Shown piece by piece: positions 1-7,935 of a stretch of DNA of 64,000 nucleotides. How positions within the stretch are numbered: the stretch's first letter is position 1; each line of letters opens with the position of its first letter. A program made the translations under genes and the position numbers. Where the stretch lies: NCBI GenBank assembly GCA_017540545.1, contig JAFYAV010000001.1, positions 399,077 to 463,076 of the forward strand. The letters are read 5' to 3'. The notes under the pieces were generated by a model. It made no database searches and was not told the DNA's origin. It saw nothing but the letters and a program-made list of their open reading frames with translations. Source of the DNA: Candidatus Saccharimonadota bacterium (GTDB taxonomy: Bacteria > Patescibacteriota > Saccharimonadia > Saccharimonadales > Saccharimonadaceae).

Positions 1-20
1 AACCTCTAGTTTAAGTATAG

Positions 21-26
21 TATAAT
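21..26 (+). promoter_or_regulatory. -10 box of queH, leaderless arrangement
   Basis: TATAAT ends 7 nt before the queH ATG, so transcription should start at or next to the start codon. No Shine-Dalgarno sequence fits between them. The matching -35 would lie just outside the window. Confidence 0.6.
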
Positions 27-33
27 TATTTCA

Positions 34-696
34 ATGAAACTTCTACTCCACACCTGTTGCGCGCCATGTAGTGTCTACTGCGTCAAAGCTCTTCGTGCCA
101 ACGATATCGAGCCGACGCTCTACTGGTATAACCCTAACATCCACCCCTATCAAGAATACAAAGCACGTCGCGACTGCCTGCGCGAATACGCAAAGACCAT
201 TAAGGTGAACTTGCTAGAAGATGACGCCTACGGTCTTGACGAGTTCGTCTGTAATACTTACGACAAAATTGCTACACGCTGCCAGGACTATTGCTATCCA
301 AAACGCCTACGTCAAGCTTTCGAGTTTGCTAAAGCAAATGGTTTTGACACTATTACGACGACCTTACTCTACAGTATTTATCAAAAGCACGATTATATCA
401 AAGAACTAATGCAAAATCTCTCTGCAGAATATGGGATTAAATTTTATTATCAGGACTTCCGTGAAGGTTGGAGGGAAGGTCAAGACGAGGCTCGACGCAT
501 CGGCCTCTATATGCAAAAGTATTGCGGCTGCGTCTTCTCGGAGGAGGAGTCATTTATCGGCCGCGAAATCGCACGCAAAATGCAGAAAGCTGGAATTTCT
601 CCAACCAACGCGAACGTTCGCAAGGTAATAGAAGACAGTAAAGTCAACAACATGATCTCGCCGGACAAACTAAAAACCATTAATTACGGAGGATAA
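34..696 (+). CDS. queH: Epoxyqueuosine reductase QueH
   Basis: QueH (DUF208 family) reduces epoxyqueuosine to queuosine in tRNA, the last step of queuosine formation, using an iron-sulfur cluster. The 220-residue protein opens with the family signature LLHTCCAPCS, whose paired cysteines belong to the metal site. It continues with the typical CYPKRLRQAFEFAKANGFD and TLLYSIYQKHDYI blocks and ends with the YCGC cysteine pair near residue 164. Length matches the family. It is a non-homologous replacement for QueG. The start is the first ATG after a TATAAT box. The HIT gene follows after 3 nt, so the two are probably co-transcribed. No other queuosine genes are in the window, which fits salvage from a host, but that is inference. 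Confidence 0.93.
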   Translation: MKLLLHTCCAPCSVYCVKALRANDIEPTLYWYNPNIHPYQEYKARRDCLREYAKTIKVNLLEDDAYGLDEFVCNTYDKIATRCQDYCYPKRLRQAFEFAKANGFDTITTTLLYSIYQKHDYIKELMQNLSAEYGIKFYYQDFREGWREGQDEARRIGLYMQKYCGCVFSEEESFIGREIARKMQKAGISPTNANVRKVIEDSKVNNMISPDKLKTINYGG

Positions 697-699
697 AAG

Positions 700-1221
700 A
701 TGAAAGATGAAAACTTCGCTGGCAACGCCAAAAGTGCTACTGACTTTCTGGGTAATGAGTGGCATTTTAACTGCATGGGCTGCGCCATCGTTAATGGTGA
801 TATTCAAGTGCCAGGCGGTGTTATTTATGACGGTGACGTAGCCATCCTTGCTGCCGATCCAGAAATCCCCATCCCGGGGTTCTTGGTCGTGAACATTAAG
901 CGTCACGTACGTTCTCTGTCGGAATTGAATCAAAAAGAGCGCCACGAGGTCGCAGACGTCATTGCTTGCGCTGAAAAGGCGCTTAAAACGCTCGGCATTT
1001 CTGAAGTCACGCTCGTCCAAGAAGAGCGTTCATCGCATTTGCACTTCTGGATTTTTCCAAACTACGCCTGGATGACCGAAAAATACGGCAAAGGTATCGC
1101 TTATCTCAGAGAAATCTCGGCCTACGCAAGGGAATCCGTCACAGACGAGAGTAAGCGAGAAGTTCTCGAAGCTATCGAAAAAGTGCGAGAATATTTCAAG
1201 AGTCACAATATCTCCGATTAA
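700..1221 (+). CDS. HIT family hydrolase, variant HxHxW motif
   Basis: A histidine-triad protein of 173 residues. The family hydrolyses or transfers nucleotides (Ap4A, AMP-lysine and similar). The conserved KRHVRSLSEL block is near residue 67, and the catalytic strand reads SSHLHFWIFP near residue 112. The first two histidines of HxHxHxx are present, including the middle nucleophile, but the third is tryptophan. The start ATG has a purine-rich sequence (acggaggataaaag) just upstream, which is an SD overlapping the queH stop. The substrate cannot be told from sequence. It is followed by a bidirectional terminator. Confidence 0.85.
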   Translation: MKDENFAGNAKSATDFLGNEWHFNCMGCAIVNGDIQVPGGVIYDGDVAILAADPEIPIPGFLVVNIKRHVRSLSELNQKERHEVADVIACAEKALKTLGISEVTLVQEERSSHLHFWIFPNYAWMTEKYGKGIAYLREISAYARESVTDESKREVLEAIEKVREYFKSHNISD

Positions 1222-1255
1222 AAAAATATCTCCCACGCTAGGGGAGATATTTTTA
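1220..1255. terminator. Bidirectional intrinsic terminator
   Basis: The inverted repeat aatatctccc / ggggagatatt has an A-run on the left and a T-run on the right, so it can stop transcription from both sides. It serves the HIT gene (plus) and the rpmE unit (minus), and lies against the stop codons of both. Confidence 0.85.
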
Positions 1256-1256
1256 T

Positions 1257-1364
1257 TTAACGACCATCTTTCAAGCTGTAGTGCTTGCGCTTTTCACTGT
1301 GCTTATGATTGTTGTTCCTATTTTGTTTTGAAATGGGAACTTTACACTTAATCTTGCGTGCCAT
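1257..1364 (-). CDS. 35-residue highly basic peptide gene behind rpmE
   Basis: A short open frame on the minus strand encodes 35 residues beginning MARKIKCKVPISKQ and ending HYSLKDGR, rich in Lys, Arg, His and Asn. Support: an ATG with a strong SD (ggaggt, 8 nt spacing), position 25 nt downstream of rpmE on the same strand, and a terminator immediately after its stop. Size, charge and position suggest a ribosome-associated peptide. It is not bL36 or bL34 by sequence, and I do not recognise a family. Confidence 0.7.
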   Translation of the reverse strand: MARKIKCKVPISKQNRNNNHKHSEKRKHYSLKDGR

Positions 1365-1389
1365 CTATAAAACCTCCAAGTTTCGGATA

Positions 1390-1719
1390 TTATTTGTCAG
1401 CCTTAGCGGCTTTCTTTTCGGCTTCTTTTTTAGCCTTTGCAACTTTGTTGCCAAGCTGAGCCCTCATCGCAGCAGCCTTCTTGGCGCGAGCCTTGAAGCG
1501 GTCGACGCGACCCTCGGTATCGATAATCTTCTCTTCGCCAGTGAAGAATGGGTGAGAAGCGCTAGAAATCTGCACCTTCACGAGCGGATACTCGTTGCCA
1601 TCCGTCCACTTGATGGTTTCTTCCGACTTTGCGGTAGAGCGAGTCAAAAAAGAGAACTTTGCCTGCTCATCGGCGAACACCACAAAACGGTAGTCTTTAG
1701 GTTGAATTGATTTTTTCAT
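1390..1719 (-). CDS. rpmE: Large ribosomal subunit protein bL31, type B
   Basis: bL31 of the zinc-free type: it starts [15 protein letters not shown], contains the conserved [12 protein letters not shown] block, and has no cysteine ligands. The 109 residues include an Ala/Lys-rich C-terminal extension (after [12 protein letters not shown]) that lengthens it beyond the usual 80-90. I chose the ATG at 1719. A TTG four codons upstream keeps the frame open, but the ggcggt SD fits the ATG. The 35-residue gene follows in the same transcript. Confidence 0.93.
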   Translation of the reverse strand: MKKSIQPKDYRFVVFADEQAKFSFLTRSTAKSEETIKWTDGNEYPLVKVQISSASHPFFTGEEKIIDTEGRVDRFKARAKKAAAMRAQLGNKVAKAKKEAEKKAAKADK

Positions 1720-1730
1720 GATTACCGCCA

Positions 1731-1759
1731 ATTATATCAGATAAAGGCCTGTTAGTAAA
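1731..1759 (-). promoter_or_regulatory. rpmE promoter
   Basis: On the minus strand TTTACT, a 17-nt spacer and TATAAT (1736-1731) end 11 nt before the rpmE ATG. The predicted mRNA leader is only about 5 nt. Confidence 0.65.
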
Positions 1760-1808
1760 GTATAAATACGACGGCGCAATCTGCGCAACAAATAGTCATA
1801 TTTTTTGG

Positions 1809-1814
1809 TATAAT
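1809..1814 (+). promoter_or_regulatory. -10 box upstream of first WG-repeat gene
   Basis: TATAAT lies 27 nt before the ATG at 1842. No good -35 is visible at 17 nt. The leader has a weak SD (aggaaa). Confidence 0.5.
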
Positions 1815-1841
1815 TAAGCATAAGAGTAATTAGGAAATAAT

Positions 1842-4088
1842 ATGTCTCCAGAGGATTCAACTAACCCAGGATTAAATACGAAGCCAGATTTCAGCTCCGT
1901 ACCATTGCCAGAACCACCACAAGCGCAATCGCCATATGCACAACCGAGTGGCACGCTTGGCGAAATCGCAGAAAACGTTGAGACTGATAACGCGACAACC
2001 AGTCAGCAACCTTCAGCCATCCCCACGCCAGGCGTGATCGCTGATGATTCAAATACTGCCAGTGACGCCCCGGCATCTACGCAGACGTCAGATGTTGCTC
2101 CAGCGGGCACCAAGCCGAAGGGTAAAAAACTCCCTTTGATAATCGGGATTGTCGTAGCGGTTTTGCTTATAATTGGCGCGATAGTATTCTTTCTAATTGT
2201 TAAGCCATTTGGTGGCGGTAGTGGTGGTGGAGGAGGCCTCAGTGCAGGCGGTGACGCATTCTTTGCGTCGAGCAACTTCTTTGTTTCGTCCGACGAGAAA
2301 GGCACAACCACTTACGCCATTTATGATACTAATGGTAAGGCTGTAACCGATTTTGTCTATTCTGCGACGCCGAATCACTTTTTGGCCAATGCAGCACTCG
2401 CGAGAAAGAACGGAGAATATGGCTTAATCGACTCTGATGGCAAAGAGATAATTCCATTTGGTCAATACAAAACCATCAAAGCATATGGCGCTCTCTACGG
2501 GATCGAGAAGGATGATAAAAACGTTCTAGTTAATAATAAGGGCGAGGAAGTCGTAGAATACACGGATGACAATATTAATCACCACTCCGACTATACAAGC
2601 AACAAAGAAGTGGCATACACCTTGTTCCGCTCGGGAGATCACTATACCGTATACAGTCCATATGGCGCAAAGGTGGCAGAGTTCGACAGTACGCTGTCTC
2701 CTACTATTACTACGCCGTCATTTGGCGAGAGTGGCGCCCAATCTGTGATTGTGTATAGTGGCGGCATTATGGTACTCGACGACAAAGGAGGGGAAGTTCG
2801 TAAACTAGAGAGAAGTATTGGCAAGAAGCTCTTCGGCACTTTTATCTCCAAAGACTCGAATCTAATTGGCTTCTCTACCGTTAATGAACTAGTGACTAAT
2901 TTGTTTGGCTCCATTAGCGTACCTAACGATAAGCGCGATAATGCATTAGTAATCGGAGAGTCCTTTTATGAGTTTAATAAGAAGGATTGTGCCGGGCTAT
3001 ACTACGACGAGACCTACGCTGAGGGCAGCGAGGGTGGCTATGTTTTATGTATGAAGGGCTATTCAGGCTACCCAATCTCATTCAACGGTGAGGTGTCTAC
3101 GACATCTCTAACGCCATCGGTTGCAAAAGACACTCCAACTAGCCTATATTTGACTGATTCAGTTTATCCGATTAGTATGAACTCTTACGCAATGATGACG
3201 GATGGCAATTCCCTAAAAGGAACATTTGGCATCTTCTATAATGGTAAAAAGGTTGCAAACTTCGTTTCCGGCAATGTCTCTAATGACGCCGACGCTCAGA
3301 AGAAAACTAAAACAAAGACAACCATAGATTATAAGCTATTTGGTATGGCTGATGGTTATATTGTGAATCGCCTCGAGACGAAGACTGTTAACTATTACAG
3401 CGACAGTGCTCTTACTACACCAACGAAGAGCGTTAACTCCGCCTCTGGTAAAATCATCTTCTACAATAAGAAAGGCGAAGAAATATGCACTTTCGACAAG
3501 GACGGATATTATGGTGTTGCACAAAGGGATAATAGTATTTCGCCTGACCTGAAGTCGGTTAAAGATATCGATAGTCATAGCGTTTCGGGGTTTGTTAATG
3601 GCTTCGCTCAAGTTAGGAAGGTTGATAGCGATAACTTTGTTACTATTAATTCGAAATGTGAAATTGAAGACGAGAAAGCTGCTTATGCGCAGACGAAAAA
3701 ATATGGTGATATTGCGGTTACCATAAAGAAGGCGGGGAATGGCTATAAACAAGAGCTGCGCGATAAGCAAAATAAGATTATCGCAACGCTAGATTCCAAA
3801 TATGCGACACCTTCCGTCACTTCATATACAAATAATTATCAACTGTTCAAAGGCGAAAATAAGACACTATTTACGGTTGGCGACAAGATTGCAAAAGAAT
3901 TTAACCACTTCTGCACGTTTAATTCCGGCATCGTATACTCGGATCGGTATGTCCAATTATCTACTGCTGGACCTTCCGGCCTCTGTGACGACCAGAAGGC
4001 GGTTGGCGGTGAGCATTATTACTTCCTTCCGAATGGCGAACAGTTCTATTTCTGGAAAGAAGGGGCGAGCAATGCGGGACAGCAATAG
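1842..4088 (+). CDS. Membrane-anchored WG-repeat protein 1
   Basis: A 748-residue protein with three parts. Residues 1-96 are Pro/Ser/Thr/Gln-rich with no hydrophobic segment, so presumably cytoplasmic. A single membrane helix (about 97-120) is followed by a Gly-rich linker (GGGSGGGGG). The ~620-residue outer part has repeated 'K/D-GxYGLIDSDGKEIIPF' style units typical of WG-repeat beta-propeller-like domains, for example near residues 183-210. The likely topology is inside N-terminus, outside C-terminus. The function is unknown; WG repeats are usually thought to bind proteins or surface ligands. The next gene has the same architecture and overlaps this one by 17 nt, so the pair is probably a duplicated, co-translated set. 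Confidence 0.75.
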   Translation: MSPEDSTNPGLNTKPDFSSVPLPEPPQAQSPYAQPSGTLGEIAENVETDNATTSQQPSAIPTPGVIADDSNTASDAPASTQTSDVAPAGTKPKGKKLPLIIGIVVAVLLIIGAIVFFLIVKPFGGGSGGGGGLSAGGDAFFASSNFFVSSDEKGTTTYAIYDTNGKAVTDFVYSATPNHFLANAALARKNGEYGLIDSDGKEIIPFGQYKTIKAYGALYGIEKDDKNVLVNNKGEEVVEYTDDNINHHSDYTSNKEVAYTLFRSGDHYTVYSPYGAKVAEFDSTLSPTITTPSFGESGAQSVIVYSGGIMVLDDKGGEVRKLERSIGKKLFGTFISKDSNLIGFSTVNELVTNLFGSISVPNDKRDNALVIGESFYEFNKKDCAGLYYDETYAEGSEGGYVLCMKGYSGYPISFNGEVSTTSLTPSVAKDTPTSLYLTDSVYPISMNSYAMMTDGNSLKGTFGIFYNGKKVANFVSGNVSNDADAQKKTKTKTTIDYKLFGMADGYIVNRLETKTVNYYSDSALTTPTKSVNSASGKIIFYNKKGEEICTFDKDGYYGVAQRDNSISPDLKSVKDIDSHSVSGFVNGFAQVRKVDSDNFVTINSKCEIEDEKAAYAQTKKYGDIAVTIKKAGNGYKQELRDKQNKIIATLDSKYATPSVTSYTNNYQLFKGENKTLFTVGDKIAKEFNHFCTFNSGIVYSDRYVQLSTAGPSGLCDDQKAVGGEHYYFLPNGEQFYFWKEGASNAGQQ

Positions 4089-5844
4089 CCCTGCATCAAT
4101 GCCAAGTTCATTAGAGCAAACTACGCCCGCGCAAGACAGTGCAGCCTCCCCTAGCATTATTTCTAGTACAACGAGCGAGGCGGCGACAGCAGAACCCAAA
4201 CGCAAGTCTAAGAAAATAATAATAGTAGTTATTATTGCGGTCGTAGCGATAGCTGCCATAGTCGGTATCGTCATTTTGGTGCTTCAACTAGCAAAACCGG
4301 TGACGGTTTCGCATCCCGAGTCGCTTTATGCGCACGACGCATACTTCCTGCCCGAAAGTACCGAAGTTGGCACGAAGTATGCTCTTATTAGCAAAGACGG
4401 CGAAGAGTTGACTGGCTATGATATTGAACAATTCGAACCATTCATTGACGGATATGCATTGTTTAAGAATGCGGAAGGCTGGGGTACTATTGATGACTCT
4501 GGCCATATCGCAATCGAGCCTGGGGAATATGACGGACTCTCGCGTCTGGGCGGCCTCTATTCGGCCTTCAGGGCTGGTGACTCTGAGCGAACATTGCTCC
4601 ACGGTTCTGGGCGCGAAATAACAAGCTTTGAATCTGGTAAAAATAGCGACAATTCCGACTGGCGGACAAATCCGGCGATCACAATGATCGAGCGCGACGA
4701 CGACAAATACGAGCTCTATAATGCTCGCGGCGAGAAAATTACGGATATTGAATCGAGCAAGACGCCAGTTATTAGTACTAATAGCCCACTTTATTCATCG
4801 AGCGTGCGGAGCACCCACACGACTATATCGTATTCGGGCGGACTAATAGTCTTTAACAATCAAAATCTTAAAGAAGTCTTTCGGACGGACGAAGCAAATA
4901 AGATTTATAAATTAAGAGACCTTTCGATCGACGGTAGTAAAATGTTGTTCGCCGAGGTTGTGGATAGTACAAATAAAAGTAGCTCGAGTAAAACGCCTAG
5001 CGGGGCCTATTATGCCAACGGCAAGTTCTTTGAAATCAGTAGCGCCTGTAACTCTTATTTTATGGTTAGTAGCGAACTAGCTCCTGCCGGCTACATCCAA
5101 TGCTATGGGAAAAACGGTGCGGGCTTTCTTGATAGCGAAGGTAAATACCGACCACTTTACGATAGTAGCTCAACTACTCGCTATCTAGTTGTCGATATGG
5201 ACCACTATGCCATTTTCAACTTCGGCCGACAAGAGATTACTTTTGGCAACGACACTAAACCAAAAACCGCCGATTATGCCTCGCTAAAGGGGGCGAACTA
5301 TATTGCGACCACGGCTGACGGCGAGGTCATTTATGACAAAGATGGAAAGAAAGTGTGCACTATGTCTGAAACGGATCATCTTTACCGAGCCTTTAATCAG
5401 AATGGTATCGGTATAGTTAGAACCTCCAATCGAAAAACCGGCTACTACTTAGTCGATAGCAGCTGCAAATCTATCTCTAAAACCTACGACATCATCTCTG
5501 CCATTAATGGCTATTATCGAGCTTACGACCGCGACGATGGTACGAGCGGCTTAATTGATGACACGGGCAAAGAAATATTCAAAATGGGCGAATACAAAGA
5601 CGCGACATCGTTGTCGAATTCCGATAAGAATAAGCGGGTTTTTCTGACCGAAAAAGCCGACGGCACCAAAACTCTATATGATGAGAATTTAGAGAAAATC
5701 ACCGATTTTAAGGGTTCATATCGCCATGATGGCACTCAAGACATAGTTGTTGTTTACGGCGAAAAATATATGAATTACTACACTTTTGATGGCGTCGAGT
5801 TGCGTTCGGTGCCACTCGGCGAATGGGCTCGCAGTCGCGCTTAG
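4072..5844 (+). CDS. Membrane-anchored WG-repeat protein 2
   Basis: A 590-residue paralogue of the preceding protein: short Ser/Thr/Ala-rich N-terminus, basic KRKSKK, one helix at about 49-73, then a large outer domain with WG-like units (GWGTIDDSGHIAIEPGEY, GLIDDTGKEIFKMGEY). The open frame extends upstream to 3802, but the ATG at 4072 is preferred. It has an SD-like gaagggg, matches the paralogue's architecture, and upstream codons lie inside gene 1. Its TAG stop shares bases with the TAA stop of the opposite-strand gene (ttag), leaving no room for a terminator. Confidence 0.75.
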   Translation: MRDSNSPASMPSSLEQTTPAQDSAASPSIISSTTSEAATAEPKRKSKKIIIVVIIAVVAIAAIVGIVILVLQLAKPVTVSHPESLYAHDAYFLPESTEVGTKYALISKDGEELTGYDIEQFEPFIDGYALFKNAEGWGTIDDSGHIAIEPGEYDGLSRLGGLYSAFRAGDSERTLLHGSGREITSFESGKNSDNSDWRTNPAITMIERDDDKYELYNARGEKITDIESSKTPVISTNSPLYSSSVRSTHTTISYSGGLIVFNNQNLKEVFRTDEANKIYKLRDLSIDGSKMLFAEVVDSTNKSSSSKTPSGAYYANGKFFEISSACNSYFMVSSELAPAGYIQCYGKNGAGFLDSEGKYRPLYDSSSTTRYLVVDMDHYAIFNFGRQEITFGNDTKPKTADYASLKGANYIATTADGEVIYDKDGKKVCTMSETDHLYRAFNQNGIGIVRTSNRKTGYYLVDSSCKSISKTYDIISAINGYYRAYDRDDGTSGLIDDTGKEIFKMGEYKDATSLSNSDKNKRVFLTEKADGTKTLYDENLEKITDFKGSYRHDGTQDIVVVYGEKYMNYYTFDGVELRSVPLGEWARSRA

Positions 5845-6194
5845 TCGCGCCCGTAGAGCTTCTTCGTGACGTCTTCCAGCACTTGTGTGCCATTCTCTAG
5901 CTGGTAGTAGTGGCGAATATAGAAAAGCGTCACAATGGTTAGGATAAGTGTCACGATGCCAAGGCAGGATGAGAGAAAGATTCCCGATTGGCCCGGCAAC
6001 AACAATGTTGTAAATAGGAATACCGTGAAAGCAATAAACATGAAGAGCGCGAAAAATAAGGTTACCACTAGATGAATGAAGCGCTCATGTTGGAATTGCG
6101 CTGTCATAGTCTTGTGATATTCAATCAGCTCTTTGCTTGGATGCTCGCTAGCTTTTTTGATTTCTTCTATGTAATTCTTAAGCTTTTTATCCAT
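5841..6194 (-). CDS. Two-helix membrane protein, unknown
   Basis: 117 residues with a charged N-terminal helix (MDKKLKNYIEEIKKASEHPS), two membrane segments (about 44-67 and 73-94) and a charged tail. Both termini are predicted inside. I recognise no family. It converges with the WG-repeat pair with overlapping stop codons. Its start is 62 nt from serS on the opposite strand. Confidence 0.6.
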   Translation of the reverse strand: MDKKLKNYIEEIKKASEHPSKELIEYHKTMTAQFQHERFIHLVVTLFFALFMFIAFTVFLFTTLLLPGQSGIFLSSCLGIVTLILTIVTLFYIRHYYQLENGTQVLEDVTKKLYGRD

Positions 6195-6242
6195 GACTCT
6201 ATTTTACATCATTCTTTACTAGTCACAACAGGGATAAGATGA

Positions 6243-6248
6243 TATGAT
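6243..6248 (+). promoter_or_regulatory. -10 box of serS, leaderless arrangement
   Basis: TATGAT ends 8 nt before the serS ATG, and no SD is present. Confidence 0.5.
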
Positions 6249-6256
6249 AAAGTTAT

Positions 6257-7558
6257 ATGTTAGATATTAATTACATCCGTGCGAATCGCCAAAAGGTTGA
6301 GGATGCAATTCATAACAAGGGCTACGAAATAGACCTTGGCAAAATCCTCGCATTAGACGACGAGCGCAAGAATCTATCACAGAAAATCGACAGCCTACGC
6401 CAGGAGCGTAACCAGATTTCCGCCAAGATGAAAAACGGCAAGCCCGACCAATCTCTGATCGAGAGAGGAAAGGCGCTCAAGAAAGACTTATCCGAGCTCG
6501 AGACTAAACTTGGCAACATTGAGAAAGAATATATTACTCAGCTCAAGACCGTCCCAAACGTTCCGGAAGACGACGTGCCAGTCGGCCTTACCGAAGACGA
6601 CAATGAAGTTGCCGAGGTTGTTGGGGAACCGCGCAAGTTTGATTTTACTCCAAAGAACCACTATGAGATCGGTCAGATTCGCGACTGGATCGACAAAGAG
6701 CGCGCGGCCAAAGTTACTGGCGCTCGCTTCGCCTACATTAAAGGCGACATGGTTAAGCTCCAGATGGCCATTATTAATTTTGTGATGGATAGCCTCTCTG
6801 ACGAGCGCGTAATTAAAGAGATTATTAAAGAAAATGGCCTCGACGGCATTTCTTCAAAGCCATTCACACTCGTCCTCCCACCGCTAATGCTCCGTACGGA
6901 GATATATGACGCCATGGATCGTCTCGAGCCACAGGAAGATCGTTACAAAATTGAGGGCGAAGAGCTTTGGCTTCAAGGCAGCGCCGAGCACGTGTTGGGT
7001 AGCATGCACGCAGGTGAAATTTTCGCCGAAGAAGAGCTCCCAGTCCGCTATCTGGGCTATGCCACCTCCTTCCGTCAAGAAGCTGGCACTTATGGCAAGG
7101 ATATGGAAGGCATCATTCGTATGCATCAATTCGATAAGCTTGAGATGGAGAGCTTCTCCACAAAAGAAACCAGCCGCAAGGAGCACGAATTATTTGTAGC
7201 CATCCAGCGTTGGCTCCTTGAACAACTTTTGCTTCCATACCGCGTTATTCGCAAATGTACTTTCGATATTGGCAAGCCTGATGCGCGCGGTATCGATATG
7301 GAAGTTTGGCTTCCCGGCCAAAACAAGTACCGCGAAACGCATACCGCAGATTACATGACAGACTATCAATCGCGCCGCCTCGGTACACGTGTGCGTCGCG
7401 AAAACGGCGAAGTGGAGCTAGTTCACACCAACGACGCTACCGCCTTTGCGTTGGGGCGCATTATGATTGCCGTCATTGAGAACTATCAGAATGAGGATGC
7501 GACTATTCGCGTCCCAGAGGTTCTGCGTAAATATTTGAATGGAAAGGAGATCTTGTAA
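6257..7558 (+). CDS. serS: Seryl-tRNA synthetase
   Basis: A class II aminoacyl-tRNA synthetase charging tRNA-Ser (and tRNA-Sec where present). The 433 residues begin with MLDINYIRANRQKVEDAI and the long coiled-coil arm (about 30-105) that grips the tRNA variable loop. The catalytic core has motif 2 (FRQEAGTYGKDMEGIIRMHQ) and a motif 3-like end (ALGRIMIAVIENYQ). Length is normal. The stop overlaps the hpf start (taATG), so the two are translationally coupled. It heads a probable serS-hpf-(secA) unit. Confidence 0.97.
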   Translation: MLDINYIRANRQKVEDAIHNKGYEIDLGKILALDDERKNLSQKIDSLRQERNQISAKMKNGKPDQSLIERGKALKKDLSELETKLGNIEKEYITQLKTVPNVPEDDVPVGLTEDDNEVAEVVGEPRKFDFTPKNHYEIGQIRDWIDKERAAKVTGARFAYIKGDMVKLQMAIINFVMDSLSDERVIKEIIKENGLDGISSKPFTLVLPPLMLRTEIYDAMDRLEPQEDRYKIEGEELWLQGSAEHVLGSMHAGEIFAEEELPVRYLGYATSFRQEAGTYGKDMEGIIRMHQFDKLEMESFSTKETSRKEHELFVAIQRWLLEQLLLPYRVIRKCTFDIGKPDARGIDMEVWLPGQNKYRETHTADYMTDYQSRRLGTRVRRENGEVELVHTNDATAFALGRIMIAVIENYQNEDATIRVPEVLRKYLNGKEIL

Positions 7559-7914
7559 TGATCGAAAATATTGATATTAGTGGCTCTAACTATGATGTTG
7601 AAGAGAGCCTACGTAAGTACGTCCAGAAACGTATCGGCAAGCTTGATCGCTACCTTCCGCGCCAGAACCGCAAAGATCTCGTTACCAAGGTTGTTGTTAC
7701 GCAGGTTAATCGCGATCATGGCAATAAGTACGAAATCTCCGCAACAATGGATATTCCTGGTGGCAAGGTTCTTAACGCTAAAGATGAGGCTTCTAACGTT
7801 TTCGCTGGTGTAGATATTCTCGAGGCCAAATTGACTGGCCAAATCCGACGCTTTAAGACTGAGAAAACTAATTACGATAAGAAAGGATTCCTCAAGCGCT
7901 TCTTGAAGAAGTAG
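7558..7914 (+). CDS. hpf: Ribosome hibernation factor, HPF/RaiA type (short)
   Basis: 118 residues of the S30AE fold: MIENIDISGSNYDVEESLRKYVQKRIGKLDRYL, then the conserved DLVTKVVVTQVN strand and DMIP/AKD-type block (NAKDEASNVFAGVDILEAKLTGQ), with a basic tail. These proteins sit in the decoding region of the 30S subunit and silence or dimerise ribosomes in starvation. The C-terminal dimerisation domain of long HPF is missing, so this is the short form. It overlaps the serS stop and has a strong SD (aaggaga) inside serS. Confidence 0.9.
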   Translation: MIENIDISGSNYDVEESLRKYVQKRIGKLDRYLPRQNRKDLVTKVVVTQVNRDHGNKYEISATMDIPGGKVLNAKDEASNVFAGVDILEAKLTGQIRRFKTEKTNYDKKGFLKRFLKK

Positions 7915-7920
7915 GCTGCG

Positions 7921-7929
7921 TGATATACT
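7921..7929 (+). promoter_or_regulatory. Extended -10 box of secA, leaderless arrangement
   Basis: TGA-TATACT ends 6 nt before the secA ATG, with no SD in between. Confidence 0.55.
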
Positions 7930-7935
7930 GATACG

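Noticed and set aside
3802..4071. Upstream extension of the second WG-repeat gene
   Set aside because: It runs inside the first WG-repeat gene, has no SD and would place a non-family stretch before the membrane helix. ATG 4072 matches the paralogue's layout.
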